Notes under the pieces: model-generated
The model's database searches: none
Told to the model about the DNA's origin: nothing
Seen by the model: only the letters and a program-made list of their open reading frames with translations
Made by a program: the position numbers and the translations under genes
Shown: piece by piece, positions 52,584-64,000 of the stretch
Numbering within the stretch: the stretch's first letter is position 1
Layout: every line of letters begins with the position of its first letter
Assembly: GCA_024704765.1 (NCBI GenBank)
Contig: JAKMXF010000361.1
Span: 1 to 64,000 of the forward strand
Origin: Oopsacas minuta
Lineage: Eukaryota; Porifera; Hexactinellida; Lyssacinosida; Leucopsacidae
Direction: 5' to 3'
DNA length: 64,000 nucleotides

Positions 52584-55500
52584 CTAACATCTCCTACTAC
52601 GATTTGCTCAAAAATAATCTCGTCAACCACAACAGGCCACTAACCAGCTCACCTACTACCAAAGACCCAGAACAGTATTCAATTCAAATTTCTAAACCAT
52701 ACGATAGTATGTATAACGGTGGTGTGTATTACAGCCCTATTGATAGTGAAAATATGCTACTAGAAGTTTCAGAAAATCGGTAAAATTAGTAAATTTTACA
52801 AAAAGAATAATTAATCGATAATATTACGTTACAATTCTAAATTTGATAAAGTCTTAATATTTATTTGTAAGATTCACAAATTAGGTTATATTGCTGTAAC
52901 GCAGAAATTTCCTTGTTGAGATTTCTGTATGTGTGCATTCAGGTAGTGTTACAATATTACTATTTGTTAGAGATGAGAGCTTTTTCAACGAGGATTGGAC
53001 TTCACTACTACATGGCGCTCAATTCGCTTCTAATGGAAAGTGTTTCACAGGCTATGTCAATACTCCGGAAGAGTTGCAGCAAGTATTTGATTCTTTCAAA
53101 AGAGTTACAGGTTAATGAAATGGATGTATTACAGTAGAACCCGGTTAATATGTACACACCAGGGACTAGAATTCATACTCCTCATCTGGAGTAGGTAACG
53201 GACTAATAATATTCATCGAAAATATATTGAAGGGGGACTGGTAAAGTGTACAAATATGAATCTTTGTCCTCATTTCTGTGTGAACAGTGTTCATATTAAC
53301 GAGGTTCTACAGTACTTATAATAATATATCCTTCTTTAACAATATATAATTTTATGTAAATGTTAGTCTGAGTCCAATTGGCGAACATATAATAGAGCGT
53401 ATAAAATTGATTGATTGGTGGCATGTAAGCTATCTGTTTTAAAGTTTAATAACTGAATCCTTACCTCGAATCGAGTAACATATTCACACATTCTTGTTGA
53501 GAAGCCAATGTTCGTCCTCTTGTGAGAGTTATTTACATTTTTCTCGGGTTCATTCTCTTAAGATAAGACTTGAGTGGATGCCTTTTCATGAAAGTTTTAC
53601 GTTCTACATTAAAGGAATATAAAGTAGTGTTAGAATCTGTTTGTAAGAAGTGACTTAATGTCCTTTAATTGTAAATTATGCTATTGTATGTGAACAATGT
53701 TGAATTTCAACCCAAAGCCGTATTGTAATTATATTAGTCATTTGTTTTAACACTAGATTACATTTGATTTAACCCAAAGGTATTTACAGAAATTATTCGA
53801 TGACATGAACTTGAACTAATCAACAAAATTGAGTGATTGCGGTGTTCTCTAGGTATCTACAAATAATTAATAAATAATCATTTTTCCAAATTTCATTATT
53901 GAAAAATGCTCCCAATTTGTATACAATAAATGATATCCTTTGAAGTTAGGATGTTATAAATGAATTTTTTACTGAATACACCATATGTCAAGTTGTCAAT
54001 ATAATTGCATAATCAATTGAGCCAAGCAATAGACGAACGAGCAGCCTGATGACTTAAATATTTGTAAATGAATACATTTAGTTGTAGAATCAGTACTTAT
54101 CCAACGTAATTCCAGTACTAAATTGTGTAATTCTATCTGATTGGAGGATTAAGGACAAAATAATTCATGAGACTTATCAGATATTTGTGTATCAATTAAA
54201 ATTGATTAGATTTGATGACCGCTATGTACGTATACATGCCAAGTGGAAATTTGTAATTGTGCTCTATATCAAAACAGTAGAGTGTACCAAAAGGATACGT
54301 ATATCCTCAGTCCAATTATAGTCTTTGAAGGATAATATTAATATTGAGTAATTAAAAGAATTAATAGCAAATAATAATATTGAGTTATGATAAAACTCTT
54401 CAGGAACTGCATATTCCACAAGAGTTCCCTGTTGTATGGAGAAATTCGATGGGATTGCTCAAGAAAAGTTTCTAAACTCACTTTCAAGACCCCGTCTCTT
54501 CTGGAAAATGCATGTAGGAGAACCTCATATTCCTTATGACAGAGTGCCATTCATGACATATGGACAGGTAACATAGTAATTTTGTACTATACGAGAATAG
54601 TTGTGTACGAATTAAAATAGGTACGCATGACCTTGGTTAATTGGTATGCAATTATTTTTGGCTGGATAATATAATGATTTATTGAATACAATTGTTGATT
54701 AGATGGCTGAGTTTCCTTGTATCTACGGTCCTAAAACGAGGAAGTATGCTGGTGAGGTAAAAAGAGAGAATAAACTTATCAGTTTACCAGGTTTGTTCAG
54801 ATACACTCTACCCTCTATTTATGTAATTAAGATTAGAAATTAAATTATTAAAGTTTAAAGATGAAATATACGTGTATAAGCTAATTGTATAACTAGACTA
54901 AACTACCTTATACAATATTTACTGATAATCACAAATGGTGGGTGCACAATACATGTTTAATTTATTTATACGGAATTATAACGGATGTCATACTCTAAGC
55001 TAGACAATACAAATCAAAGTACGTAATTCCGTAACTTGTTAATATTTTGATTGTTGCAATTTCAGGTGCTATTGATTCTGCGAATGCGAAAAGATATAAA
55101 GTTTCATGTCAGGCTCACATTACTATTAGAAGAATATTAAGATTTCCAGAACATGAATTGGTTGAAGATTCATTCCCAGGTGTAGCAGCACTTAGGAAAG
55201 CTAAGAAACAAGTAAGTTATTATTTATATTTAAATATAGCTATTGATCTTCCAGTTACAGTGGATACACTATATAAGAATATACTATATAGGAATATTTT
55301 TCATGTATTTTATTGATCCCAAATATTACAATACACTATACAGTAGAACTCGGATAAGACGTACTATTTCTTATATCCCAAAATATCAGTCATCATTATC
55401 TGTAATGCAAACATATTCGGATAAGACGTACTAATTTCTGTTTCCCGAGGGGGTACGTCTTATCCGAGTTCTACTGTATAAGAATATACACCATATAGGA

Positions 55501-58500
55501 ATATACACCATATAGGAATATATTTTCTCGATACCGACAGTATTCCTGTATGGTGTATACACTGTACTAGAGCTACTATGTAGAAAGTGATATGAAGTTG
55601 TTGAATAATTAGCAAATATATACGTTATAGCATGGGGGAAATCGATCAGAACTAGGCTATAGTCGAGATGGTTTTGATAATTATCTGATATATTACTAAT
55701 CTTATACCAGGCACTAGAAGATTTAGCAGATGCCATAAGTAAAGGCAGTGCTAAGCCAGAGGATCGCTATTATATCTCACTCCCCACGCCGCTAGCTCAC
55801 TCCAATCACGACTTATACGCCTCCTACATGAATCTAGGTTCAGACTGTAATTTAGATGCATCTATAAGTGATCAAATCTACAAATTAGTAAACAGAGGTG
55901 TAACTACAATAGATCAGATTCAAACGAAGCTATACGAGTTTGTACAAAGCAATTTAACACAAAATAGCGCGGTAAGGAAACAAAGCTCTAGTCCTTTGGA
56001 ATCTATAGACCACAATGCTCCGTGTACTTCTTAGGAAACACTGCATTCAATCTTCAACTATTTAAATAATTGTTTATTGTATTTTTAGTTGGACGCAAGT
56101 GATCGTTCCTTCTTCCCTCACAAAAATGACATCACTAACCACATATATTCCTTATATGAGACCGGGAAATTAGTGGATACAGACAACTCTAACAGGGCTT
56201 CGGATATGATGGACAAAGGACTAATCTCTCCTATCCCAGGTAATACTTTAAGAGAATGCGAATACGTAGCCATCTAACTACAATTCATCTGAAAATTACC
56301 TCGAATTGTCCGAAACATCTAGCGGTAAGGCTGCGCTCTATTCTTCTGCACTTGTATACGCATGTATCTACACACATGTTCTCTCTAGTTATGTCATTAA
56401 ATTATATCACTATAGGTACCTATATACGTGATAACAACTAGAATACGAGTATATCAATACCATTAGCAATATTTACACTAGTAAATCTCAGAAATTCGAT
56501 TGTTGTGTAGTTGAATAAAATACTAAATGTAAAGCTCTCCCCTGTTAAGCCAGAACGTAATATACTGACTCCTTATACCGAGTGCGTATAAAACAAATAT
56601 TATTTTCATTGAAAAGCATCGGGGGGAGTTACTAGGTATGTACATGTCAACCGTGTTCGTATTAACGAGAGTGGATAGTCAAATTTAATGAGAATTTCCA
56701 TATTTGTAATTTAAACATGGTTTACATTAGATTTACACCTATCAGGAACACCTTCAAGTGTGACAAGTATTGCATACGATCAGGTGGCAAAAGATAGTGT
56801 CAATTATAGCATATTCCATATTGTACCTAACCTGAATTACGATCAATATAGCTCTAGAGAAGGAGGTTTCCTTAATAATAATCCTAAGAAGATGGATTCT
56901 GAATCAAGATGTTCCAATCAAGGTGAGTTATAGAGTAAATACGGACTAGTATATCTGTAAATTTGTAAGCTCCAAAAGAAGCTAATACAATTTTCTAGAC
57001 TAATGAAAAATTTTCAAACAAATTATGGAATTCTTTAACTACCCAAGGAAATGACAACATATATGTTCATACGTAATTTACAGATGTAATTAATTTTGAA
57101 TATTTTACTCGTATTTCCAGCATTATTGTAGCTATCTTGACAGAAAAACCACCAAATTTATTGATCATAATTTACATAATCAGATCAAACGTAAACGCGT
57201 AATTGTTTTTCATCTGATTATTATCAATTCACCTGTATATGATGTAAAATTGTAGATAATAAACCTATGTAACAGCATTGTGTCTAGAAAATATGTGATA
57301 TATGCATGTATAATGAATTTTCAAGCTCATTCCTTTCAATACTCAAATTGCTAGCTGGGTAATATGGGCAGTACCCATTTGGACTCCCAATTGCATAATT
57401 AGATAAGAAATATAATTAGTTTTATATGCACAACATTAATAATAACAGTTAGTATTAACAATTTTAATATATAACTTGGTTACTACGTACTTAGTAATTC
57501 TATACAGACATGGTGTCATCCTGTTCACTACCATAGTACCAAAGATATCATTGTTATTGTTTGGTCTGTGTAATAACTAAGTTGAATGCTTCCATTACAT
57601 TGTGGAATTCATGAATAAGTAATTACCACGATGTAAGTTAGTGCTATACTGTTTTGAGGGTAACAATAGAATGTCACTTGTTGACCCATAATAGGCCTGC
57701 GTATTATACTTGCATTGATGCTCCTCCAGCAGGTTAGAAATAACATATTTAGCTGCTTAACCAACTAAACTCTATAGTTGTAATTACATTATCTTCAAGT
57801 ATTTCTAGTCTGTATATATTCACAATGTTAAACTCTTCTACAACTTTCACATAATATTAGGCTATAAGGAGGGGAGGGATGAATATTTAATAAATGCTTA
57901 AATAGGGGTTGCTTTTGTTAAAAAGTTATTTTGCGATTTAAAATCTGTCCTGTAGCAAGTTACGTTAATTCATACGCTAGCGGTTTATTGGAGAATCTAT
58001 AAGTAATATGTCATTAGCAAATAGAATCTGGGATCTTAATTCATTTACAATTTGCTAGATAATTACGTATTATTGAAGCTAGACTGTTATCTATTTGCTA
58101 TTCCATATTTTGTTTTTGAGAAAAATGCTGGTTTACAGTTCAAAAATGTGGAGAGTTGAGCAATCATAATGATCTAATCAGTGTTTGGAAGTGACTCAAT
58201 ATTTCAATGACTATTTTGAGATATAAAATTTATTATTGAATTAATTAGATCTGGTAAAGAGTCCACGCTATAATTTTTTTCAAAAAGTCATGATTATATT
58301 AACATTTTCTTAAATACGTACATGTCATTTCCGTAATTAATAGGACTACTATCAGTTCTATAGTAATAATATTTGTGCTATTGTTTCATCATCTAAACCC
58401 AGAAGCTCTATTGTCTCGTAAATAGAACAACTTGCCTACAATATTACCCATCTGGGAAAGCCAGGTAAACTTTCAATATATTGTCATTAATAGGTGAGAA

Positions 58501-59503
58501 CGAACAATCTCCTGCAGAGTCAGAACCAGACGCTATTGACGTAGAATCATTCACAGAAATTAAATCGTATCAAAACATTGTACAAATGGAGAACAAATGT
58601 GAAGAATCTCCACGGGAAGGGCACTCTCCTTCCAAAAGTCCTCCCACTCAAGAAGCATTTGCAGATACAACATCAAAACCCAAAATGATTACAATACAGA
58701 ACCGTGTTTCCACGCCTAACAACTTCAACTGCTTCTCTACTATTTCTCCCGTAAGTTACATCTCATATTATACAGTCATAGGTAACGATTTATAAGTACT
58801 GGTCATATTGAAACCATTATCTTAATATAAATTAATATCGCAACTTCTCTAGTGTTCTCCATAACTGATAAATATTTCGAAATTTGTATGACCAATTCAG
58901 ACAAAATACGAATATTTTAATTTTCGGTCAATTGAAAATATTTTAGCGTCTTCGTATAAATTAAAACCAAATTTCACAATAATTATCCCTATCGTCTATC
59001 GTCCATAAAAGCCATATTGCATTTTGTCAATACATTAATCGACATTATTTTTATAATTTTATTGTATGCATTAATTGTAACAGCCGCTTTGTTCTATTCG
59101 CTAGCACATTAGACAGTGTATTATTTAGCCTATAACACAGTGTATTATTTCAGGATCTACATTAGTTTAAAGTGTAAAAGCAATTAATATAATTTATTCA
59201 AACGACTATTACATATAGATGGAACTTCAAATAGACAGCCTACAGCTACAACCACATCTCGAACACATGCGTGAGGTCAACTTAGCAGCAGATGAAGTGC
59301 GAAATATCTTACAAATCATAGAATATCAAACATACGTTTGTAGAGACCTGGAATCTCTGAACTTACTCCGGAGACAAATAACTGGTATAGCTACAGGATT
59401 TTCACGCAAACTCTCTCAGACAGAGCAGAACACGGTTCACAACCAAAAGAGGAGCTCAGACTCGAGTCTAGTGCCTTCTCCTAAATCACAAAAGCTCAAG
59501 TAA
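52584..59503 (+). CDS. CARF: CARF (ALS2CR8) calcium-responsive transcription factor-like
   Basis: Ten in-phase exons: 52584-52779, 52905-53110, 54404-54567, 54703-54790, 55066-55211, 55711-55971, 56089-56239, 56746-56922, 58494-58750, 59219-59503. They encode about 642 residues, with the N-terminus unresolved upstream. CARF is a nuclear DNA-binding factor first described as activating calcium-responsive elements in neurons. The domain matches run in order: GKCFTGYVNTPEELQQVFDSF, RLFWKMHVGEPHIPYDRVPF, AEFPCIYGPKTRKY, AKRYKVSCQAHITIRRILRFPEH, YYISLPTPLAHSNHDLY, ISDQIYKLVNRGVTTIDQI and RSFFPHKNDITNHIYSLYE. The last three exons are Ser/Glu/Pro-rich and then Leu/Gln-rich with no recognised fold; the final exon can form an amphipathic helix. 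Introns hold two MITEs. Confidence 0.9.
53132..53312. mobile_element. pogo/Tigger-like MITE in a CARF intron
   Basis: The left end CAGTAGAACCCGGTTAATAT is preceded by TA. The right end TTCATATTAACGAGGTTCTACAG is followed by TA. 181 bp. It begins about 20 bp after the donor of the exon ending at 53110 and is related to the element at 3309-3479. Confidence 0.75.
55341..55476. mobile_element. pogo/Tigger-like MITE with 24-bp perfect ends, in a CARF intron
   Basis: Positions 55341-55364 and 55453-55476 are exact reverse complements (24 bp, beginning CAGTAGAACTCGGATAAGAC). TA flanks both sides. There is a second internal copy of GGATAAGACGTACTA near 55419. It is 136 bp, non-coding, and the youngest-looking of the pogo-like elements here. 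Confidence 0.88.
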
Positions 59504-60214
59504 ATATTCTCATTTTCTTAACCCTGCATCTCTCCTTCAATGTGAAGTACCCATTTCACCTAAATCATCGCCTAACAATCTAGCTGTAAATCTCCGCAAA
59601 TAACTGTCCCAAATATGCACTTGCCAAATACAAATACAGATACTGTGTAGATGTACAAGTTAATTTCGCATTTCTATAATTACTATTCCCTTCTAAAATT
59701 GTTGCTTCTAAGCTTGTACATTTGATATGATTGTGAAATACTTTATTTTATTTTTGTAGATTTTGTTAATAATTTGTTTCATGAAATTCAATTTCCAGCT
59801 TATCAACTTCAAATGGTTTGGCCGTTTGGGGCGAGCCACAGTCGACACAAGTCAATCACAGTATAGATTATATAGTAATAGGATTTATTTAACTACTTGC
59901 ACTTTACTTCAAATAAGTGTCATGCCTTAAAGAGATTAAAATCCCAAATTTAAAGGATTATAGCCAATATTTCTTTGAAATTCTCCCCTTAGGGTCTACT
60001 GCTTCTGACTGCTTATAAAGAGTTCATAAATTTAGTGGTATTAAAATTTGTGACAAATATTTCATTCAAGCATTATTAACTTTCTCTCAGATTAGTTCTG
60101 AGCTCACATCTAGAAGTAGAAGTAGTAGGTCTTTTAAGAGCATTAGGGTTTATAAAGTGACTACTGTTTATATACATTTTTTAATTATTATTCAGACTAT
60201 TCTATAAGTTTGCT

Positions 60215-60293
60215 AAAATTCCAATAAAATCTTATAAAGATAAAAACCGTAAAATATACAGTTTTTATCGGTATAAGATTTTATTGGAATTTT
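60215..60293. repeat. long inverted repeat (hairpin)
   Basis: The outer 22-bp arms AAAATTCCAATAAAATCTTA-TA and TA-TAAGATTTTATTGGAATTTT are exact complements. An inner imperfect stem (GATAAAAAC against GTTTTTATC) is separated by a few bases. Total 79 bp. No flanking duplication recognised. Confidence 0.88.
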
Positions 60294-60381
60294 AAAACCG
60301 ATGTATTCTACTAAATATATATCAACCAATATTTATATATAATTAATCAACCACTAATCTGAATTTTCAATTCAAACCCAT

Positions 60382-60414
60382 CATACACGATGCAACTTTG
60401 TTGCATCGTGTATG
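60382..60414. repeat. perfect 15-bp stem, 3-nt loop hairpin
   Basis: CATACACGATGCAAC, loop TTT, then GTTGCATCGTGTATG. It lies 90 bp after the longer hairpin. It could be a structured RNA, a terminator-like element or a transposon end; none is proven. Confidence 0.9.
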
Positions 60415-61172
60415 GTAGGCTTTTAGGAAATGATAAATGCTCCTTCAGCTAGAGGTTTCAACAGCTAATCAAGTTAATTGGTTGACCATGATCAGAGATG
60501 TATATTTTGTCTGTCGACAGACATTAGTTCGAAAATATATAGTCGCACAATACATATTAGTAGTCGTGAACCGTATAGTAGAATTCGAAGGGTCCATATT
60601 TAGAGTTGATAATTGCCACAATCATCAAGAAATAACACATTTCCTTATACTGTAAGTATAAAGTGTAAGGCTGCAAATGATGGTTAAGCTAGGACTAATT
60701 TGTCTGGTAATGTCGGACTAACCTTTGTAGAGTTAGCATAGACAGAATAGGGTAACATAACGGTGATCAATTCAAACGTGTATGTTACGGGAGGTCTGGA
60801 ATGTTGCTACGTCTAAGAACATGTAGTACATATTTCTGATTTAATTTAGGAGATTTAAATAATATACTTGCTTTATACAATCCCCGTCCCAGACAAATAT
60901 TCATATATTATTAACGTTATAAAATGAATTTTTCCAGATAAGCAATTATAAACAATCATAAATTTGTCAATATCTATCAGGTCGGCAAATATGTACTTAC
61001 AATTGCTCTTTATTCTAGATCCAAACATGCTACAATAAATAACTAATAATTAATTATATTAATATAATCTCATGGCCTAACAATGGATAGTAATGAAATA
61101 ATAATAATAATAGAAATAACATTTAATATACACTTCAAGATTTTACGTAATCCAACAATTAGAACAAAATAA

Positions 61173-62342
61173 ATGTTCCATATTTCTAGCCTCCGACAAC
61201 TGAACAAGATTCCAGTACTCTTGGGGAGATCACTACGTACTCCTGCACTTAGAAAATCATTTTCCAGTGAAGTAGCCAAACAAAGTAAGCAAGATAGAGC
61301 AATCGGATGGTGGTTACTTGGATGTTCTGGCATGGTTATGGGGGCAGTCCTTCTTGGGGGCGTGACCAGATTGACAGAGTCTGGTTTATCGATGGTAGAA
61401 TGGAACCTAATAAAAGGAATGCGACCCCCAAGAAGTGAAGAAGAGTGGAATACAATGTTTGAGAAGTACAAACAATTTCCAGAGTATCAACTATTACATC
61501 AAGACTTTACTCTCTCAGATTTCAAACGTATATTCTACATGGAGTATGCACACAGGATGTGGGGTAGAACTATAGGACTAGCATTTTATATTCCAGCAGC
61601 TATATTCTGGTATAAAGGCTGGTTTAGTCGTCCAATGAAGATACGCAGCGTGTTCTGGGGTAGCTTAATACTGGGACAAGGGCTCCTGGGCTGGTGGATG
61701 GTCAAGAGTGGTCTCAAACAAATTGATGAAAATGATACTAACGCGGTTCCAAGGGTAAGCCAATATAGACTAGCTGCACACTTGGGATTAGCATTGTTCC
61801 TTTATACACTTATATTCTACAACGCTCTTAAGAAACTACTGCCTCAATCTTCTACAACTATCAGTCTTTCAAAGCAGGTTAAAAGACTTAAACAAGGATC
61901 ACACACTCTTCTATTGCTGACATACGTAACAGCCTTGTCGGGGGCATTGGTAGCAGGACTAGATGCTGGATTAGTTTATAACTCATTTCCTAAAATGGCT
62001 AATAAATGGATTCCCGACGATATATTAGCTTTAAATCCCAAAATAAAGAATATTTTCGAGAATCCAACAACTACACAATTTAACCACAGGGTACTGGGAA
62101 CTACTGTATTGGGAATGGTAGCATTTGTATGGAGTGTAGCGAGACCGATAGGGTTACCACCTCGTGCCCGATTGGCTGTGAACTGCTTAGCTGGTATGGC
62201 GGTTCTTCAGGTTACCCTTGGGATCAGCACCTTGTTAGCATATGTACCTACGTATCTAGCAGCTACTCACCAGATGGGATCAGTCTCACTACTCAGTCTC
62301 ACTGTTTGGCTGATGCAAGAAATAAGGCGAATAATAAAGTAG
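61173..62342 (+). CDS. COX15: COX15, mitochondrial heme A synthase
   Basis: 389 residues, single exon. COX15 oxidises the methyl group of heme O to a formyl group, giving heme A for cytochrome c oxidase in the mitochondrial inner membrane. The N-terminal 40 residues are basic and Ser/Leu-rich, fitting an import signal. Conserved heme-binding His residues are seen in EYAHRMWGR, RLAAHLGLAL, FNHRVLG and ATHQMGS. Other family marks are GVTRLTESGLSM near residue 65, LLGWWMVKSGL, PRVSQYRLAAH, TALSGALVAGLDAGLVYNSFPKM and the terminal LWLMQE-like sequence. About eight membrane helices are visible. Full-length compared with vertebrate COX15. Confidence 0.96.
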   Translation: MFHISSLRQLNKIPVLLGRSLRTPALRKSFSSEVAKQSKQDRAIGWWLLGCSGMVMGAVLLGGVTRLTESGLSMVEWNLIKGMRPPRSEEEWNTMFEKYKQFPEYQLLHQDFTLSDFKRIFYMEYAHRMWGRTIGLAFYIPAAIFWYKGWFSRPMKIRSVFWGSLILGQGLLGWWMVKSGLKQIDENDTNAVPRVSQYRLAAHLGLALFLYTLIFYNALKKLLPQSSTTISLSKQVKRLKQGSHTLLLLTYVTALSGALVAGLDAGLVYNSFPKMANKWIPDDILALNPKIKNIFENPTTTQFNHRVLGTTVLGMVAFVWSVARPIGLPPRARLAVNCLAGMAVLQVTLGISTLLAYVPTYLAATHQMGSVSLLSLTVWLMQEIRRIIK

Positions 62343-64000
62343 ATCTCTTATACACAGATTAAATACGCTTATTTTATCTACGTACAACTTAGATTAATTA
62401 TTTTCGCAGTCCTAGCATGACTTACAATATCTTTATAGGAAATTATGTTTCTTTAGAAGTAAAAACTATTATTGTTTCTGTTTATGTGTTTGTCCGATAT
62501 GGCGATATCAAAAAATAATTATGAAGATAAATCACCAATACATTTTGATAAATATGTGAATTAACACTTTTGGTTGAAAAAAGCTTAAAATGATCAGAAA
62601 GCCAGAAAATTGAAGGAATTATGACAAACCTGATATCACCTCACCCTTCACGTTCATATTATTTTTCTAAAAGTGAGAAAGCCAAACTTTTGTTTCCATC
62701 GTGAACGAGTTAAGTTTATCCCATTTTTATTCCAGCCTCTACTAGGAGTAAACCTGAGTGAATACTACACAAATATGAAGAATTGTATTAATGTTATGTT
62801 GGGCTGGAGGAAGGGCATCGAAGCAGATTTAGATTAGCTAAGCATAAATTGGGAGTATTAAATGAGTTAGTGGTGCTTGTTTGGAGATTAATAAGCCCAC
62901 TTAAACACCCAATTAAGCCCTGCTGAGGCTCGTGAATATGTTCAATTTAACATAAATTTTTATATCCGTTTGATCTTCATAGATCGAGTTGTCGTGCTGT
63001 CCATTGTGTATTATTGAGATTAAATTTGAATATCAGGCTCGGCAGAAATCTGGTAGAAACCTCATAAGGGCCCCAAGCTGTATTGTCGATTTGTCGAACC
63101 GAATGGGATACGTATCCTTATAAATTTATATTTCTATACGTTTTCACTATACATTGTTAATCTATTTCCAAAACCAACATGTTGATTTTGCAACATCAAC
63201 GTTTTTCAAATTTAAACATAGTAGAACCGATACAGCAGTATTTTGGCGGTACATCGCACATCGCTTGGGAAAGTTTTGAACTAAATTTGGAACTAAAATA
63301 ACACATCCACCACTTTATTACGTAAGAATCGCCTTTTTGGACAAGGTGTGACTTTATTCCATAGAAACTTCACCATTCTAAACTAGTGTGCAGTGCAGTG
63401 TAGCACAATAAAGTTCTTTAAACTCGATTATATGTCTGACAATATTATAAAGAACAGTAGTTAATAAATGAATCATTATTCGCTGCGTTATTTCAAATGA
63501 AATTTAATTCCTCAAATGCTAGATGTCATAACGTTATGCCACACATAGGGAAAGCTTGCGAGAATAGGAATCGAACTAGACTTATTCTTGTCAGGGTTTA
63601 TTGCATATATTTGTTGTACAAGATAAGATTATGGTACAATTCGAACTACGTGTAGACTACCATTTTCAATGAATTGTGTAGATGGAATCTATTTTGAAAG
63701 TTCACAATTCACAAGTTGATAATTTCTTGTCAACTTGTGAATTGTGAACTTTCAAAATAGATTCCTTATTCGCACCTTGTGTACTTGCACCTGTTCAATA
63801 CATGTATGTCTTCAATTATTATTATTGAGTAGTTGAGAAGAATGTTGCATTAGCTAAATTGTATTAGATAATAGACCGAGATATGGAATTATACACAGGA
63901 CTCTAAAATATATTTTGATTCGTAACAATGGCAATAACACTATTTCTTTGGTTATTCGATTAGATTATCGTCAATATGGCCGCCTAACTAGCATACATAC
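62343..64000. other. intergenic region with a perfect inverted repeat
   Basis: No protein gene recognised to the end of the window. The notable feature is the perfect palindromic repeat at 63684-63765. No clear MITE ends were found otherwise. Confidence 0.5.
63684..63765. repeat. perfect 36-bp inverted repeat with 10-nt spacer
   Basis: 63684-63719 and 63730-63765 are exact reverse complements over 36 bp with no mismatch. The outer end reads GGAATCTATTTTGAAAGTTC and the spacer is TAATTTCTTG. The flanks (GTAGAT and TTATTC) do not give a convincing target duplication. Confidence 0.95.

Larger units (their letters stand above)
59504..61172. other. intergenic region with two strong hairpins
   Basis: No gene supported between CARF and COX15. 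Inverted repeats at 60215-60293 and 60382-60414 are listed separately. The remainder is AT-rich. Confidence 0.5.

Noticed and set aside
55431-55736. Minus-strand 101-codon frame within the CARF gene
   Set aside because: It overlaps a MITE and an intron; its repeated SRTRIRRT words come from the transposon ends.
60437-60655. 72-codon frame upstream of COX15
   Set aside because: No recognisable family, no splice partners, and the composition is unremarkable.
63540-63600. Possible tRNA from AATCGAACTAG-like T-loop words
   Set aside because: No cloverleaf or matching acceptor arms could be formed.

Overview
This is AT-rich nuclear DNA from an animal. The genes carry spliceosomal GT-AG introns, many only 50-75 nt long. 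The gene set is metazoan: syndapin/PACSIN, RABL2, an MTFR1-family protein, ETFRF1 (LYRM5), ARL1, GATD1, a SMAP-type ArfGAP, TRIP13/PCH2, a lysocardiolipin-type acyltransferase, BCL7, a TRAF, uS17m, a CARF (ALS2CR8) transcription factor and COX15. Compact genes, short introns, several single-exon genes and nested genes suggest a small-genome invertebrate. A sponge or another early-branching animal is plausible, but the sequence does not prove a taxon. No bacterial operons, CRISPR arrays, rRNA or convincing tRNA were seen.

Layout. 1-976: 3' part of a broken Tc1/mariner transposon lying in a PACSIN intron. 1401-4370: seven 3' exons of PACSIN. 4913-14189: a plus-strand run of RABL2, a coiled-coil protein, MTFR1-like, ETFRF1 and ARL1, with GATD1 antisense inside ARL1 intron 3. 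15767-16912: SMAP ArfGAP. 16913-19160: repeats. 19161-21730: a minus-strand multipass membrane locus with unresolved frames, divergent from TRIP13 (21900-25573). 26812-31762: BCL7 in five exons, its first intron containing a complete acyltransferase gene plus two repeat blocks, one with a nested hAT MITE. 33070-34392: TRAF. 36054-37248: a small membrane protein and uS17m. 38549-39409: a C2H2 protein on the minus strand. 39410-51660: about 12 kb without a convincing gene. 52584-59503: CARF-like gene. 61173-62342: COX15. The remainder is intergenic.

The most striking non-genic content is a dense population of short non-autonomous DNA transposons. Three hAT-type elements have exact 8-bp target duplications. 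Many pogo/Tigger-like elements begin CAGTRGAA and sit between TA dinucleotides. Two are Tc1-like, one still carrying a transposase C-terminus. They account for much of the length of the longer introns. One hAT element interrupts an older repeat whose uninterrupted relative survives 12 kb away in the same window. A perfect 36-bp inverted repeat near the end of the window and two hairpins about 3.4 kb before it are unexplained.

The genes do not form an obvious pathway. Several concern mitochondria (MTFR1-like, ETFRF1, acyltransferase, uS17m, COX15) and membrane traffic (PACSIN, RABL2, ARL1, SMAP), but these are ordinary housekeeping neighbours rather than a clear system. I did not find a feature that I can claim as a new biological system.
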